A DNA stretch of 23,463 nt, taken from an uncultured Bacteroidota bacterium. Its GTDB lineage: Bacteria > Bacteroidota > Bacteroidia > Chitinophagales > Chitinophagaceae. Positions within the stretch are counted from its first letter, which is position 1, and every line of letters begins with the position of its first letter. Positions 14,773-21,625 of this stretch are shown here, piece after piece. The notes beneath the pieces were generated by a model. It ran no database searches and was not told the DNA's origin. It saw only the letters and a list, made by a program, of their open reading frames with translations. Made by a program: the position numbers and the translations under genes. Where the stretch lies: contig CAIWKU010000370.1 of NCBI GenBank assembly GCA_903913355.1, positions 1 to 23,463 on the forward strand, read 5' to 3'.

Positions 14773-16218
14773 TTAAGATGACTTTTTCCTTATGCTAAAA
14801 GTAACCAAAAAACTTCGCAACTGGCGGAAAGAACGGTAATAGAATTCCTGATTAAATAATTGTGAATCTCGCATGGCTTTAAAAATCAGGAAAATGCCAA
14901 TCGGTATCAATATAAAGGTAGAGAACCACATTCCGGTAAATGGACTTGCTTCTCCGGATCGTACAAATTTTTCACCAAATGTGTTAAACAGGTGAAAAAC
15001 CACAAAAAAGATAATCGCAAAAACCAGCGGGGTGCCTAGTCCACCCTTTCGTATAATAGAACCCAAAGGAGCACCAATCAGAAACAATACCAGACAGGCG
15101 GCAGAAAGAGTGAACTTTCTATGCCATTCAATTTCATGCAATGCAAGGGATTTATGCTTTTCAGCATAGTCGCTGGCTAATAGCGCAACACTTCCTTTGA
15201 CACTGGTAGGCTGATTTAAGGCTGAATTGGACACAATTAACCGAATCGAATCAGGGATCAGCGAATCAAAATTTTTCGCTTTTTTGGTAATAGAAGCACT
15301 GGGCACAGATACCCAGCCGGTATCTGCATACCTTGCAAAACGGAAATAAAGAGAATAATCTTTTTGCGCTCTTTTCAGATACGTAGTATCTGTAAAATGT
15401 AATGAGTCGATAGTACTATTCAGTTGCCGTACACTCAGCATTTTGGGGTCATAAAATGAGCTATCCCCTGTTTTATTCATCTGAAAACTTTTCAGGTCAA
15501 ATACTTTTTTGTATTCTGAAAAACCCATCCGGGTAAACTGCGTATTGGTGGTATTTCTGGCACCGGATTCTTCATAGCGCCAACCGTCTTTTAAAATGAA
15601 TTCCAGAAACCGCTTGTCCTTGGTAATTCTCATTACCCCTCTTTTGGCAATCATCAGAAAATCTTCCAGACCCCGGTTCCTGTCAAAAATGACGATATCA
15701 TGTATGATGCTGTCATTTTTTTCTTTCTTACCTAGTTTAATTACATACCCATCAATCTTATCATAAAAAACACCTTCCTTAATATCAAATGCCGGCTTAG
15801 ATACGATAATATCATATTTAAGGGCAGAGAGTTTCATTTGTGTAACAGGTATTACATTATTGGCAAACACAAAGGCCAAACCGCTGATAAAAATAGCAAT
15901 GATGGTCAGGGGCCGCATAAAGCGCAATAAAGGAATACCGGCAGCTTTAATGGCCACCAGTTCAAAAGATTCACCCAAATTGCCAAAAGTCATGATGGAG
16001 GAAAAAAGCAAAGCCAGTGGCAATGCAGTAGGTACCCAGAAAACCATTACAAGACCCACCAGTTTAAAAATAGTGACTACATCCAATCCTTTTCCTACCA
16101 CATCATCAATATATAACCAGAAGAACTGCATGGTTAATACGAAAATAGAAATGGCCAGCGCGGCTATAAATGGCCCGATAAAGGAACGGATGATGAGGAT
16201 ATCAAGTTTTTTTATCAC
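14773..16218 (-). CDS. LptF/LptG family lipopolysaccharide export permease
   Basis: The 481-aa inner-membrane protein belongs to the YjgP/YjgQ family, which with LptB extracts LPS from the membrane and hands it to the periplasmic bridge. It has three N-terminal transmembrane helices (about 8-32, 45-75, 103-120), a periplasmic beta-jellyroll of about 240 residues, and three C-terminal helices (about 372-450). The motifs IRSFIGPF, the Pro-rich WVPTALPLALLFS and GAPLGSIIRKGG are typical. LptF and LptG cannot be told apart here. The start is GTG at 16218, supported by the family N-terminus MIKKLDILIIRSF. It diverges from the gene at 16243 with only 24 bp between starts. Confidence 0.92.
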   Translation of the reverse strand: MIKKLDILIIRSFIGPFIAALAISIFVLTMQFFWLYIDDVVGKGLDVVTIFKLVGLVMVFWVPTALPLALLFSSIMTFGNLGESFELVAIKAAGIPLLRFMRPLTIIAIFISGLAFVFANNVIPVTQMKLSALKYDIIVSKPAFDIKEGVFYDKIDGYVIKLGKKEKNDSIIHDIVIFDRNRGLEDFLMIAKRGVMRITKDKRFLEFILKDGWRYEESGARNTTNTQFTRMGFSEYKKVFDLKSFQMNKTGDSSFYDPKMLSVRQLNSTIDSLHFTDTTYLKRAQKDYSLYFRFARYADTGWVSVPSASITKKAKNFDSLIPDSIRLIVSNSALNQPTSVKGSVALLASDYAEKHKSLALHEIEWHRKFTLSAACLVLFLIGAPLGSIIRKGGLGTPLVFAIIFFVVFHLFNTFGEKFVRSGEASPFTGMWFSTFILIPIGIFLIFKAMRDSQLFNQEFYYRSFRQLRSFLVTFSIRKKSS

Positions 16219-16242
16219 TTTGCGCTGTCTTAATACTGATTG

Positions 16243-16875
16243 ATGAGCCCCGCAAAAGTAACACTTTCACCAAAGGAACTCGAATTGGTAACCAATACCG
16301 ATTGGATTTTAACAAAGAATCGTATTATTCAAAAAGTATATGAGCTATTCGGGGAACTGGCAGAGCGATACCGGGTGGAATTCAGTGAACTTTCTTTAGA
16401 AGATAAAAATGAAATATTATTGCGGTCCGCCAAGATTTCCAAAGGAGAACAGTATGAAAATCTACCTTGGGTAATGCTCGACTATCCCAGATATTACCAG
16501 GCAGAGGATTCATTCGGTATCAGAACTTTCTTCTGGTGGGGTAATCATTTTAGTATCCATCTTCAGTTATCGGGAAAGTATTGTAACAGATACCGAAACA
16601 GCATTCGTCAATACTTTCAAGAGATAAACACAGACACAGAAAATTGGTGGATAGGTATCGGTGATAATCCATGGGAGCACCATTTCCGGGAAAATAATTT
16701 TCAACCCATAGGCGCAAACCTGGAATTATTAGAACAAGTTCCGTTTATCAAAATAGCCAGAAACTTCCCTATTCATGAATGGGAAAAAATACCCCAATTA
16801 ATGGAAGATAGTTTCATGAAAATACTAATGATGCTTAGCTATTCTGATAAAGATCAGGCACTGCCCAGTCTGTGA
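16243..16875 (+). CDS. Conserved-looking protein of unknown function, Trp/Tyr-rich
   Basis: I do not recognise this 210-aa protein. It has no signal peptide or transmembrane segment. An N-terminal helical part (about 1-65) is followed by an aromatic-rich segment (about 74-110) with LPWVMLDYPRYY and RTFFWWGNHFSIHL, then a region with ENWWIGIGDNPWEHHF (about 130-146) and a helical end. The dense Trp/His/Asp clusters suggest a folded alpha/beta domain, perhaps with a metal or ligand site, but no catalytic pattern is clear. The frame also opens at a TTG (16240); the ATG at 16243 is preferred. It diverges from the LptF/G gene and its last 22 bp overlap the convergent START-like gene. Confidence 0.85.
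   Translation: MSPAKVTLSPKELELVTNTDWILTKNRIIQKVYELFGELAERYRVEFSELSLEDKNEILLRSAKISKGEQYENLPWVMLDYPRYYQAEDSFGIRTFFWWGNHFSIHLQLSGKYCNRYRNSIRQYFQEINTDTENWWIGIGDNPWEHHFRENNFQPIGANLELLEQVPFIKIARNFPIHEWEKIPQLMEDSFMKILMMLSYSDKDQALPSL
16253..16260 (-). promoter_or_regulatory. Possible -7 element of the LptF/G gene inside the divergent gene
   Basis: The minus strand reads TACTTTTG, a full match to TAnnTTTG, 34 nt before the GTG start. A weak TTCG lies 20 nt further upstream. If used, the promoter lies within the first codons of the gene at 16243. Confidence 0.5.
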
Positions 16876-17240
16876 AAAAGATCTTTCACCTGGTATTGCC
16901 ATAGCTGACTCTGGTCTTTGATCTCATTTTTTTCTGCAAAATCTTTGATTACCAGAATAGTTTGATTCGAAATTTCTGTCTTCTCAATCTTGAATTCAAA
17001 ATACTCTCCCTTATCACTATGCAGCCAATGATACCGTACAAATTTGTCTTCTTCTTTGTCCATGATTTCAGCCTTATCGGGCTTTTCTCCATTCCAGGAA
17101 AAACTGTAAACATTCTCCCATTCATCTACTTTATCAGCAAACCATTCCTGCAATCCTGCAGGCGTGGCTAAAAACTCATACAAAATACTAGGTGAACATC
17201 TTACCGGGAATTCCAAAGTAAATAGTTGCTTCTTACTCAT
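16854..17240 (-). CDS. START-like (SRPBCC superfamily, START_2-type) protein
   Basis: The 128-aa protein has the helix-grip pattern: an N-terminal strand (KQLFTLEFPVRCSP), a short helix with LYEFLATPAGLQEWFADKV, a curved sheet through about residue 100 and a long C-terminal helix (about 107-124). It looks like the small START-like family (START_2) I recall from Bacteroidota, related to AHSA1 domains, with a hydrophobic cavity for an unknown ligand. No catalytic residues are assigned. Start ATG at 17240. Its stop lies inside the end of the convergent gene (22-bp overlap), so the two transcripts must be antisense to each other there. Confidence 0.85.
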   Translation of the reverse strand: MSKKQLFTLEFPVRCSPSILYEFLATPAGLQEWFADKVDEWENVYSFSWNGEKPDKAEIMDKEEDKFVRYHWLHSDKGEYFEFKIEKTEISNQTILVIKDFAEKNEIKDQSQLWQYQVKDLFHRLGSA

Positions 17241-17535
17241 TACAATCTCTTTAATCTACAATCGGTCGTAGGGTTGCAATAATATTAAATAATCCTTCGC
17301 ATCCAAATGTTTTTTTGGTAACCGGTAAGGTTTCTGGCAACTTATCTGTTCAGAAAATAGTTGAAATGTTGTAAACCGCTGTTTTTCAGTCTATTACAAT
17401 AAATAATTTTTTTGCCAAATATTAAATATTTCTTAAATTGCTTTACAACCGACTTCGTGATGATCGGCTTTTCTGCCGGTAAGGTTTTTCAGCGTTTAAT
17501 TTACCAAACTAACATATACATTAAACCTGCTTATT
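17241..17535. other. 295-bp intergenic region before the sigma factor gene
   Basis: The region is AT-rich with no coding signal. The 12-bp string CCGGTAAGGTTT occurs twice, at 17322-17333 and 17476-17487, about 154 bp apart in the same orientation. It must hold promoters for the START-like gene (minus) and rpoD (plus), but no full TAnnTTTG match with a -33 partner was found for either. TAATTTAC near 17500 is a weak candidate for rpoD. Confidence 0.4.
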
Positions 17536-18408
17536 ATGAGTATGCGCCAACTCAAAATAACGAAGTCGATCACCAATCGTGAATCACAAAGCCTTGAGAA
17601 ATACCTGCAGGAAATCGGGAAAGTTGACCTGATTAGTCCTGAGGAAGAAGTCAGACTGGCTTTACGAATTCGTGAAGGCGACCAATTGGCTTTAGACAGG
17701 CTGGTTAAATCAAACCTCCGTTTTGTGGTTTCCGTTGCCAAACAATACCAGAACCAGGGACTTACCCTGCCTGATCTGATCAATGAAGGCAACCTGGGTC
17801 TGATCAAAGCAGCGCTTCGGTTTGATGAAACCCGTGGGTTTAAATTTATCTCGTATGCGGTTTGGTGGATTCGCCAGAGTATTCTTCAGTCTTTAGCGGA
17901 ACAAAGTCGTATTGTGCGATTACCATTGAATAAAGTAGGATTGACGAACCGAATCAGTAAAGCCTATCAACAATTGGAACAGGAATTTGAACGTGAGCCA
18001 ACTCCTCAGGAACTGGCAGATATACTGGATATTGGGGTAGAAGAAGTAACCGCTACTATGAGTGCGGGTTTCCGTCATGTAAGTATGGACTCTCCATTAT
18101 CGGATGCGGAAGATGGTACATTGATGGACCTGATGGAAAATCCGAATGCCGAAAGGACAGATGAAAAACTGGTACATCATGAATCTCTGCGAATGGAAAT
18201 TGAAAGAAGTCTGCGTACCTTAACGGAAAGGCAAAAAGAAGTGGTTTGTTATTTTTTTGGAATAGGAGTAGACCACCCTTTGAGTCTCGAGGATATCGGC
18301 GAGCGCTTTCACCTTACCCGTGAGCGGGTAAGGCAGATCAAGGACAAAGCCATTACCAAATTGCGCAGCACCAACCGTTGTAAACAACTCAGGTTCTATT
18401 TGGGATAA
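17536..18408 (+). CDS. rpoD: Primary RNA polymerase sigma factor (RpoD/SigA)
   Basis: This 290-aa sigma-70 factor matches the short Bacteroidota primary sigma, without region 1.1 and the non-conserved insert. Region 1.2 is at about 18-52 (SLEKYLQEIGKVDLISPEEE). Region 2 is at about 55-125, with the -10-binding segment FKFISYAVWWIRQSI at 102-116. Region 3 is at about 130-215. Region 4 is at about 222-285, with the helix-turn-helix LSLEDIGERFHLTRERVRQI. In this phylum the factor recognises TTTG/TAnnTTTG promoters like those seen here. Two in-frame ATGs, 17536 and 17542, are possible; many homologues begin at the second (MRQLKITKSITNRES). It stands alone upstream of ffh on the same strand. Confidence 0.96.
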   Translation: MSMRQLKITKSITNRESQSLEKYLQEIGKVDLISPEEEVRLALRIREGDQLALDRLVKSNLRFVVSVAKQYQNQGLTLPDLINEGNLGLIKAALRFDETRGFKFISYAVWWIRQSILQSLAEQSRIVRLPLNKVGLTNRISKAYQQLEQEFEREPTPQELADILDIGVEEVTATMSAGFRHVSMDSPLSDAEDGTLMDLMENPNAERTDEKLVHHESLRMEIERSLRTLTERQKEVVCYFFGIGVDHPLSLEDIGERFHLTRERVRQIKDKAITKLRSTNRCKQLRFYLG

Positions 18409-18447
18409 GGTTTTCAATTAGATATCCCTTCATTCCAACCTAGCATT

Positions 18448-18455
18448 TATATTTG
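18448..18455 (+). promoter_or_regulatory. Possible -7 element of ffh
   Basis: TATATTTG fully matches TAnnTTTG and lies between the rpoD stop and a 12-bp hairpin. No good -33 TTG is seen. The predicted start near 18462 would put the hairpin at the very 5' end of the ffh mRNA. Confidence 0.45.
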
Positions 18456-18463
18456 CAGTCCGG

Positions 18464-18500
18464 AAAGTGAATATAGCTTCTGTTATATTCACTTTTTATT
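18464..18500 (+). terminator. Hairpin with T-run between rpoD and ffh
   Basis: AAAGTGAATATA (18464-18475) pairs perfectly with TATATTCACTTT (18484-18495) around an 8-nt loop, followed by a T-rich tract to 18500. It can end rpoD transcripts 55 nt after the stop. The upstream -7 element leaves open a role as a 5' hairpin or attenuator for ffh. Confidence 0.7.
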
Positions 18501-18525
18501 TGTGAATGACTGAAACCATCGAATT

Positions 18526-19848
18526 ATGTTCAACTCATTAAGTGAGAAACTCGAAGCCGCCTTTAAAAACCTGAAAGGCGAAGCAAGGATCAACGACCTG
18601 AATATTGCCAATACGGTAAAAGATATCCGTCGTGCATTGATCGATGCCGATGTGAATTTTAAAATTGCCAAGGAATTTACAGACAAGGTAAAGGACAAAG
18701 CCGTTGGTGAGAAAGTAATTAATGCGATTAGTCCTGGGCAACTAATGATAAAAATTGTTCAGGATGAACTAACGGAATTAATGGGTGGAACGGAAGCCCA
18801 GTTCAATATTTCGGGTAATCCGGCCATTATATTGATTGCAGGTTTACAGGGTAGTGGTAAAACCACGTTTACCGGTAAGCTGGCTAATTATCTGAAGACC
18901 CGGAAGGGCAAGTCTGTGTTATTGGTAGCTGCCGATATTTATCGTCCGGCTGCCATAGACCAGTTAACGGTATTGGCAGAAACAGTAGGCGTAGATATAT
19001 ATAGCGAAAGAGAAAATAAAGATGCGGTATCCATTGCGCTGAATGCGGTGAAGGAAGCAAAGGCCAAGAATAAGAATGTAATCATTATAGATACTGCCGG
19101 TCGTTTGGCCATTGATGAAGCCATGATGACCGAAGTAGCCAATATTAAGAAGGCATTGAATCCGGCTGAGATATTGTTTGTGGTAGATTCAATGACCGGA
19201 CAGGATGCGGTAAACACAGCCAAAGCATTTAATGACCGCCTTGATTTTACAGGGGTGGTATTGACAAAACTGGATGGAGATACACGTGGCGGGGCAGCAT
19301 TATCGATTAAATACACGGTAAATAAGCCGATTAAATTTGTTAGTAGTGGCGAGAAAATGGATACGCTGGATGTGTTTTATCCGGAGCGTATGGCGCAAAG
19401 GATATTGGGTATGGGTGATATCACTACCCTGGTAGAAAAAGCACAGGCACAATATGATGAAGCGGAAGCCAGGAAGCTGGAAAAAAAGATCCGGAAAAAT
19501 CAGTTCGATTTCCAGGATTTCATGGACCAGTTACAACAGATCAAAAAAATGGGTAACCTGAAAGACCTGATGGGTATGATACCGGGAGTAGGGAAAGCCA
19601 TTAAAGATGTAGATATCAATGATAATTCTTTCAGAGGCATTGAAGCCATGATCAGTTCTATGACACCTTTTGAAAGGGCTAACCCCGACTCATTAAACCC
19701 GGGCAGAAAGCTGAGAATAGCCAAAGGAAGTGGTAAGGATATCGCAGAAGTAAATGCATTTATGAAGCAGTTTGAGCAGATGAAGCAAATGATGAAAATG
19801 ATGAATAATATGCCCATGGGTGGCCGGTTTCCGGGTATGAAACGATAA
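18526..19848 (+). CDS. ffh: Signal recognition particle protein Ffh (SRP54)
   Basis: Ffh binds 4.5S RNA and signal sequences of nascent membrane proteins and docks with FtsY at the membrane. The 440 aa hold an N-domain (about 1-85), a GTPase G-domain with GLQGSGKT (106-113), DTAGR and TKLDGD motifs, and a Met-rich M-domain from about 325 ending in repeated Met pairs (EQMKQMMKMMNNMPMG). Length and order are normal. The ATG at 18526 gives the standard MFNSLSEKLEAAF. The leader lacks a Shine-Dalgarno sequence. No 4.5S RNA gene is present in the window. No ordinary terminator follows; instead there is a possible alternative-pairing structure at 19849-19926. Confidence 0.97.
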   Translation: MFNSLSEKLEAAFKNLKGEARINDLNIANTVKDIRRALIDADVNFKIAKEFTDKVKDKAVGEKVINAISPGQLMIKIVQDELTELMGGTEAQFNISGNPAIILIAGLQGSGKTTFTGKLANYLKTRKGKSVLLVAADIYRPAAIDQLTVLAETVGVDIYSERENKDAVSIALNAVKEAKAKNKNVIIIDTAGRLAIDEAMMTEVANIKKALNPAEILFVVDSMTGQDAVNTAKAFNDRLDFTGVVLTKLDGDTRGGAALSIKYTVNKPIKFVSSGEKMDTLDVFYPERMAQRILGMGDITTLVEKAQAQYDEAEARKLEKKIRKNQFDFQDFMDQLQQIKKMGNLKDLMGMIPGVGKAIKDVDINDNSFRGIEAMISSMTPFERANPDSLNPGRKLRIAKGSGKDIAEVNAFMKQFEQMKQMMKMMNNMPMGGRFPGMKR

Positions 19849-19926
19849 ATGGGTAATTCTTCAACAAAGTAGCTGCCCATAGCCGAAAAGCACAAGTGTG
19901 CGACGCAAGGGACGATGAAATGGGTA
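19849..19926 (+). other. Candidate structured RNA element after ffh with alternative pairing
   Basis: TGCCCAT at 19874-19880 can pair (7 bp, one G-T) with ATGGGTA at 19849-19855 or with the identical ATGGGTA at 19920-19926, so the two hairpins exclude each other. The larger loop contains a small GCAC/GTGC hairpin (19890-19901) and a more GC-rich stretch than its surroundings. The left arm starts immediately after the ffh stop. No T-run follows either hairpin. It does not match a recognised RNA family that I can identify. Confidence 0.4.
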
Positions 19927-19972
19927 TAACTGCCTGGTTAGCAGAGATTGTAACAATTCCTTTACATGGAAA

Positions 19973-20004
19973 CTTGGCAGAAACCAGTTTTCACATTACA
20001 TTTG
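19973..20004 (+). promoter_or_regulatory. Probable promoter of rpsP
   Basis: CTTG at 19973-19976, a 20-nt spacer and TACATTTG at 19997-20004 fit the phylum consensus. The predicted start near 20011 leaves a leader of about 54 nt, which holds a short GGTTA/TAACC inverted repeat (20011-20032). Confidence 0.6.
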
Positions 20005-20064
20005 TCGCCCGGTTATTCTTAGCCGGTTAACCAAATTCCTAAAGCCTTTAAATTTCTATTTAAC

Positions 20065-20526
20065 ATGGCAGTAAAAATGAGACTACAGAGACACGGTAGT
20101 AAAAAGCGTCCATTCTACTTTATTGTAGTGGCTGATGCTCGTGCACCAAGGGATGGTAAGTTCATCCAGAAAGTGGGAACTTATAACCCGCTTACAGTAC
20201 CTGCAACCATCCAGTTAGACCGTCAAAAAGCACTGGAATGGCTGAACAAAGGGGCACAACCCACAGATACTGTTCGCCGAATCCTCTCTTTCAAGGGAGT
20301 ATTGTACCTGAAACACCTGTTACGCGGTGTGAAACTGGGATTGTTTGATGAAGCGGCAGCTATGACCAAGTTCCAAACCTGGCATACTGAGCATGAAAGC
20401 AACATTACCCGTCGTTCTGAAGAGCACAGAAAATCCCAAAGAGCCAAAAAAGCTTACACACCTGTAGTTAAAAAGGTGGAAACTAAGCAGGAAGAAGCTA
20501 CAGAAGGACCTGTTGCAGAAGCTTAG
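20065..20526 (+). CDS. rpsP: 30S ribosomal protein S16 (bS16) with C-terminal extension
   Basis: The first about 80 residues are standard S16 (MAVKMRLQRHGSKKRPFY, VADARAPRDGKFIQKVGTYNP, then LKWLNKGAQPTDTVRRILS-like text). S16 binds 16S rRNA early in 30S assembly. The protein is 153 aa against 80-90 in E. coli; the extra about 70 residues form a helical, then Lys/Glu-rich tail ending in a low-complexity stretch, as is usual in Bacteroidota. It has its own promoter and a strong terminator before rimM. Plus-strand order ffh-rpsP-rimM resembles the widespread ffh-rpsP-rimM-trmD cluster without trmD. Confidence 0.97.
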   Translation: MAVKMRLQRHGSKKRPFYFIVVADARAPRDGKFIQKVGTYNPLTVPATIQLDRQKALEWLNKGAQPTDTVRRILSFKGVLYLKHLLRGVKLGLFDEAAAMTKFQTWHTEHESNITRRSEEHRKSQRAKKAYTPVVKKVETKQEEATEGPVAEA

Positions 20527-20544
20527 AATGACTGACAATATTCC

Positions 20545-20574
20545 AAAAAAAGCCCGAAAATTTCGGGCTTTTTT
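20545..20574 (+). terminator. Strong terminator of rpsP
   Basis: AGCCCGAAA/TTTCGGGCT (20551-20559 with 20561-20569) is flanked by six A on the left and six T on the right. It starts within 20 nt of the rpsP stop. It lies between rpsP and rimM, so rimM needs read-through or its own promoter. Confidence 0.9.
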
Positions 20575-20626
20575 ATGTTCTACACCGGTAGTAATGCCTG
20601 ATCAATAAGTTGTAATTTGCAGTAGC

Positions 20627-21142
20627 ATGAATGATTATATCAATATAGGCCGTATTGTAGCCAGTTTTGGATTAACCGGGGAAGTAATACTCAAACACGC
20701 TTTGGGTAAAAAAACCCAGTTAAAAGAGGTAGAAGCCATATTTGTTGAGCAAGACAAAGGATCTTACTTACCGTATTTTGTTCAATCTTCTAAAGCAAAA
20801 GATCATGAAGATACTTATGTGAAACTGGAAGCAGTGGATACAAAAGAATCTGCAGCCAGGTTAACAGGTAAACAGGTATGGTTACTGGATGCTGATTTCA
20901 GGAAACTGGCAGGAAAAACAGCCCCTATTTCTTTATTGGGTTTTCAACTACTTACTAAAGACGAAGACCTTGGACCTATTGAAGAAGTGATTGAACAACC
21001 CCACCAGGTATTACTTCGAATCAGCTTAGATGGAAAAGAAGCACTGATACCTTTACATGCCGAAACCCTGGATAAAATAGATCATAAATCAAAGCGGGTA
21101 TATGTAACCCTGCCCGATGGACTACTCGATATTTATCGATAA
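20627..21142 (+). CDS. rimM: Ribosome maturation factor RimM
   Basis: RimM binds the 30S head through S19 and assists 16S processing. The 171 aa have the N-terminal RimM beta-barrel (INIGRIVASFGLTGEVILKH, about 4-24, extending to about 90) and the C-terminal PRC-barrel (about 95-168) with KEALIPLHAETLDKIDHKSKR-like text ending LPDGLLDIY, as expected. The ATG at 20627 fits the family. It follows rpsP by 100 bp with a terminator in between; a TAATTTG string just before the start is too close to the ATG to be a convincing promoter. The thioesterase gene starts 9 bp after it. Confidence 0.95.
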   Translation: MNDYINIGRIVASFGLTGEVILKHALGKKTQLKEVEAIFVEQDKGSYLPYFVQSSKAKDHEDTYVKLEAVDTKESAARLTGKQVWLLDADFRKLAGKTAPISLLGFQLLTKDEDLGPIEEVIEQPHQVLLRISLDGKEALIPLHAETLDKIDHKSKRVYVTLPDGLLDIYR

Positions 21143-21151
21143 GTAAAATAT

Positions 21152-21559
21152 ATGAATAACGCTATTGGAACACCGGTGTTTGAATATACGATCGAGGTAA
21201 GCGCAGATCAAATTGATGAGTTACAGCACGTGAATAATGTAGCGTATGTTCAACTCATGCAGGATGCTGCGAATAAACATTGGCATCATAAAGTTTCTCA
21301 CGCAATTGATCATAAAGTGTTTTGGGTGGTTAAACGACATGAGATAGATTATCATTCCCCTGCTTTATTACATGATCAGTTATTGATAAGAACATGGACA
21401 GGTGCGTTTTCGGCGGTTACCTGGGACAGGCATTATGAGATAGTCAGGGTTGCTGACCAGAAAAAAATCATTTCTGCAAAAAGTATTTGGGTATTACTGG
21501 ATAGAGTCACTGGAAAACCCAAGAGAATTGATCAGGAAATTCTGGATGTTTTTAAGTAA
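21152..21559 (+). CDS. Hotdog-fold acyl-CoA thioesterase (YbgC/FadM-like)
   Basis: The 135-aa protein has the 4HBT hotdog pattern: an N-terminal strand (VFEYTIEVSADQIDEL), then QHVNNVAYVQLMQDAA at about 25-40, which matches the GHVNNxxY helix of YbgC/FadM thioesterases with Gln in place of the usual Gly. The Asp before it (QIDEL) fits the catalytic position. The second half (KRHEIDYHSPALLHDQLLIRTW, then SAKSIWVLLD) also fits the family. Substrate unknown; housekeeping acyl-CoA or ACP hydrolysis is likely. It starts 9 bp after rimM and is probably cotranscribed. Confidence 0.88.
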   Translation: MNNAIGTPVFEYTIEVSADQIDELQHVNNVAYVQLMQDAANKHWHHKVSHAIDHKVFWVVKRHEIDYHSPALLHDQLLIRTWTGAFSAVTWDRHYEIVRVADQKKIISAKSIWVLLDRVTGKPKRIDQEILDVFK

Positions 21560-21625
21560 ACACAGTGGCACCATCTATTTGCATAATACTTCTTTCCGAT
21601 AAAAATACTTGGTATATTAGAATTC

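Noticed and set aside
17322..17487. Two copies of CCGGTAAGGTTT as a possible operator pair before rpoD
   Set aside because: Only 12 bp, 154 bp apart, no internal symmetry and no second example in the window. It is recorded in the intergenic entry only.
19849..20064. 4.5S (SRP) RNA next to ffh
   Set aside because: The conserved GGTCAGG...GGAAGG...AGCAGCC core of bacterial SRP RNA is not present in this region.
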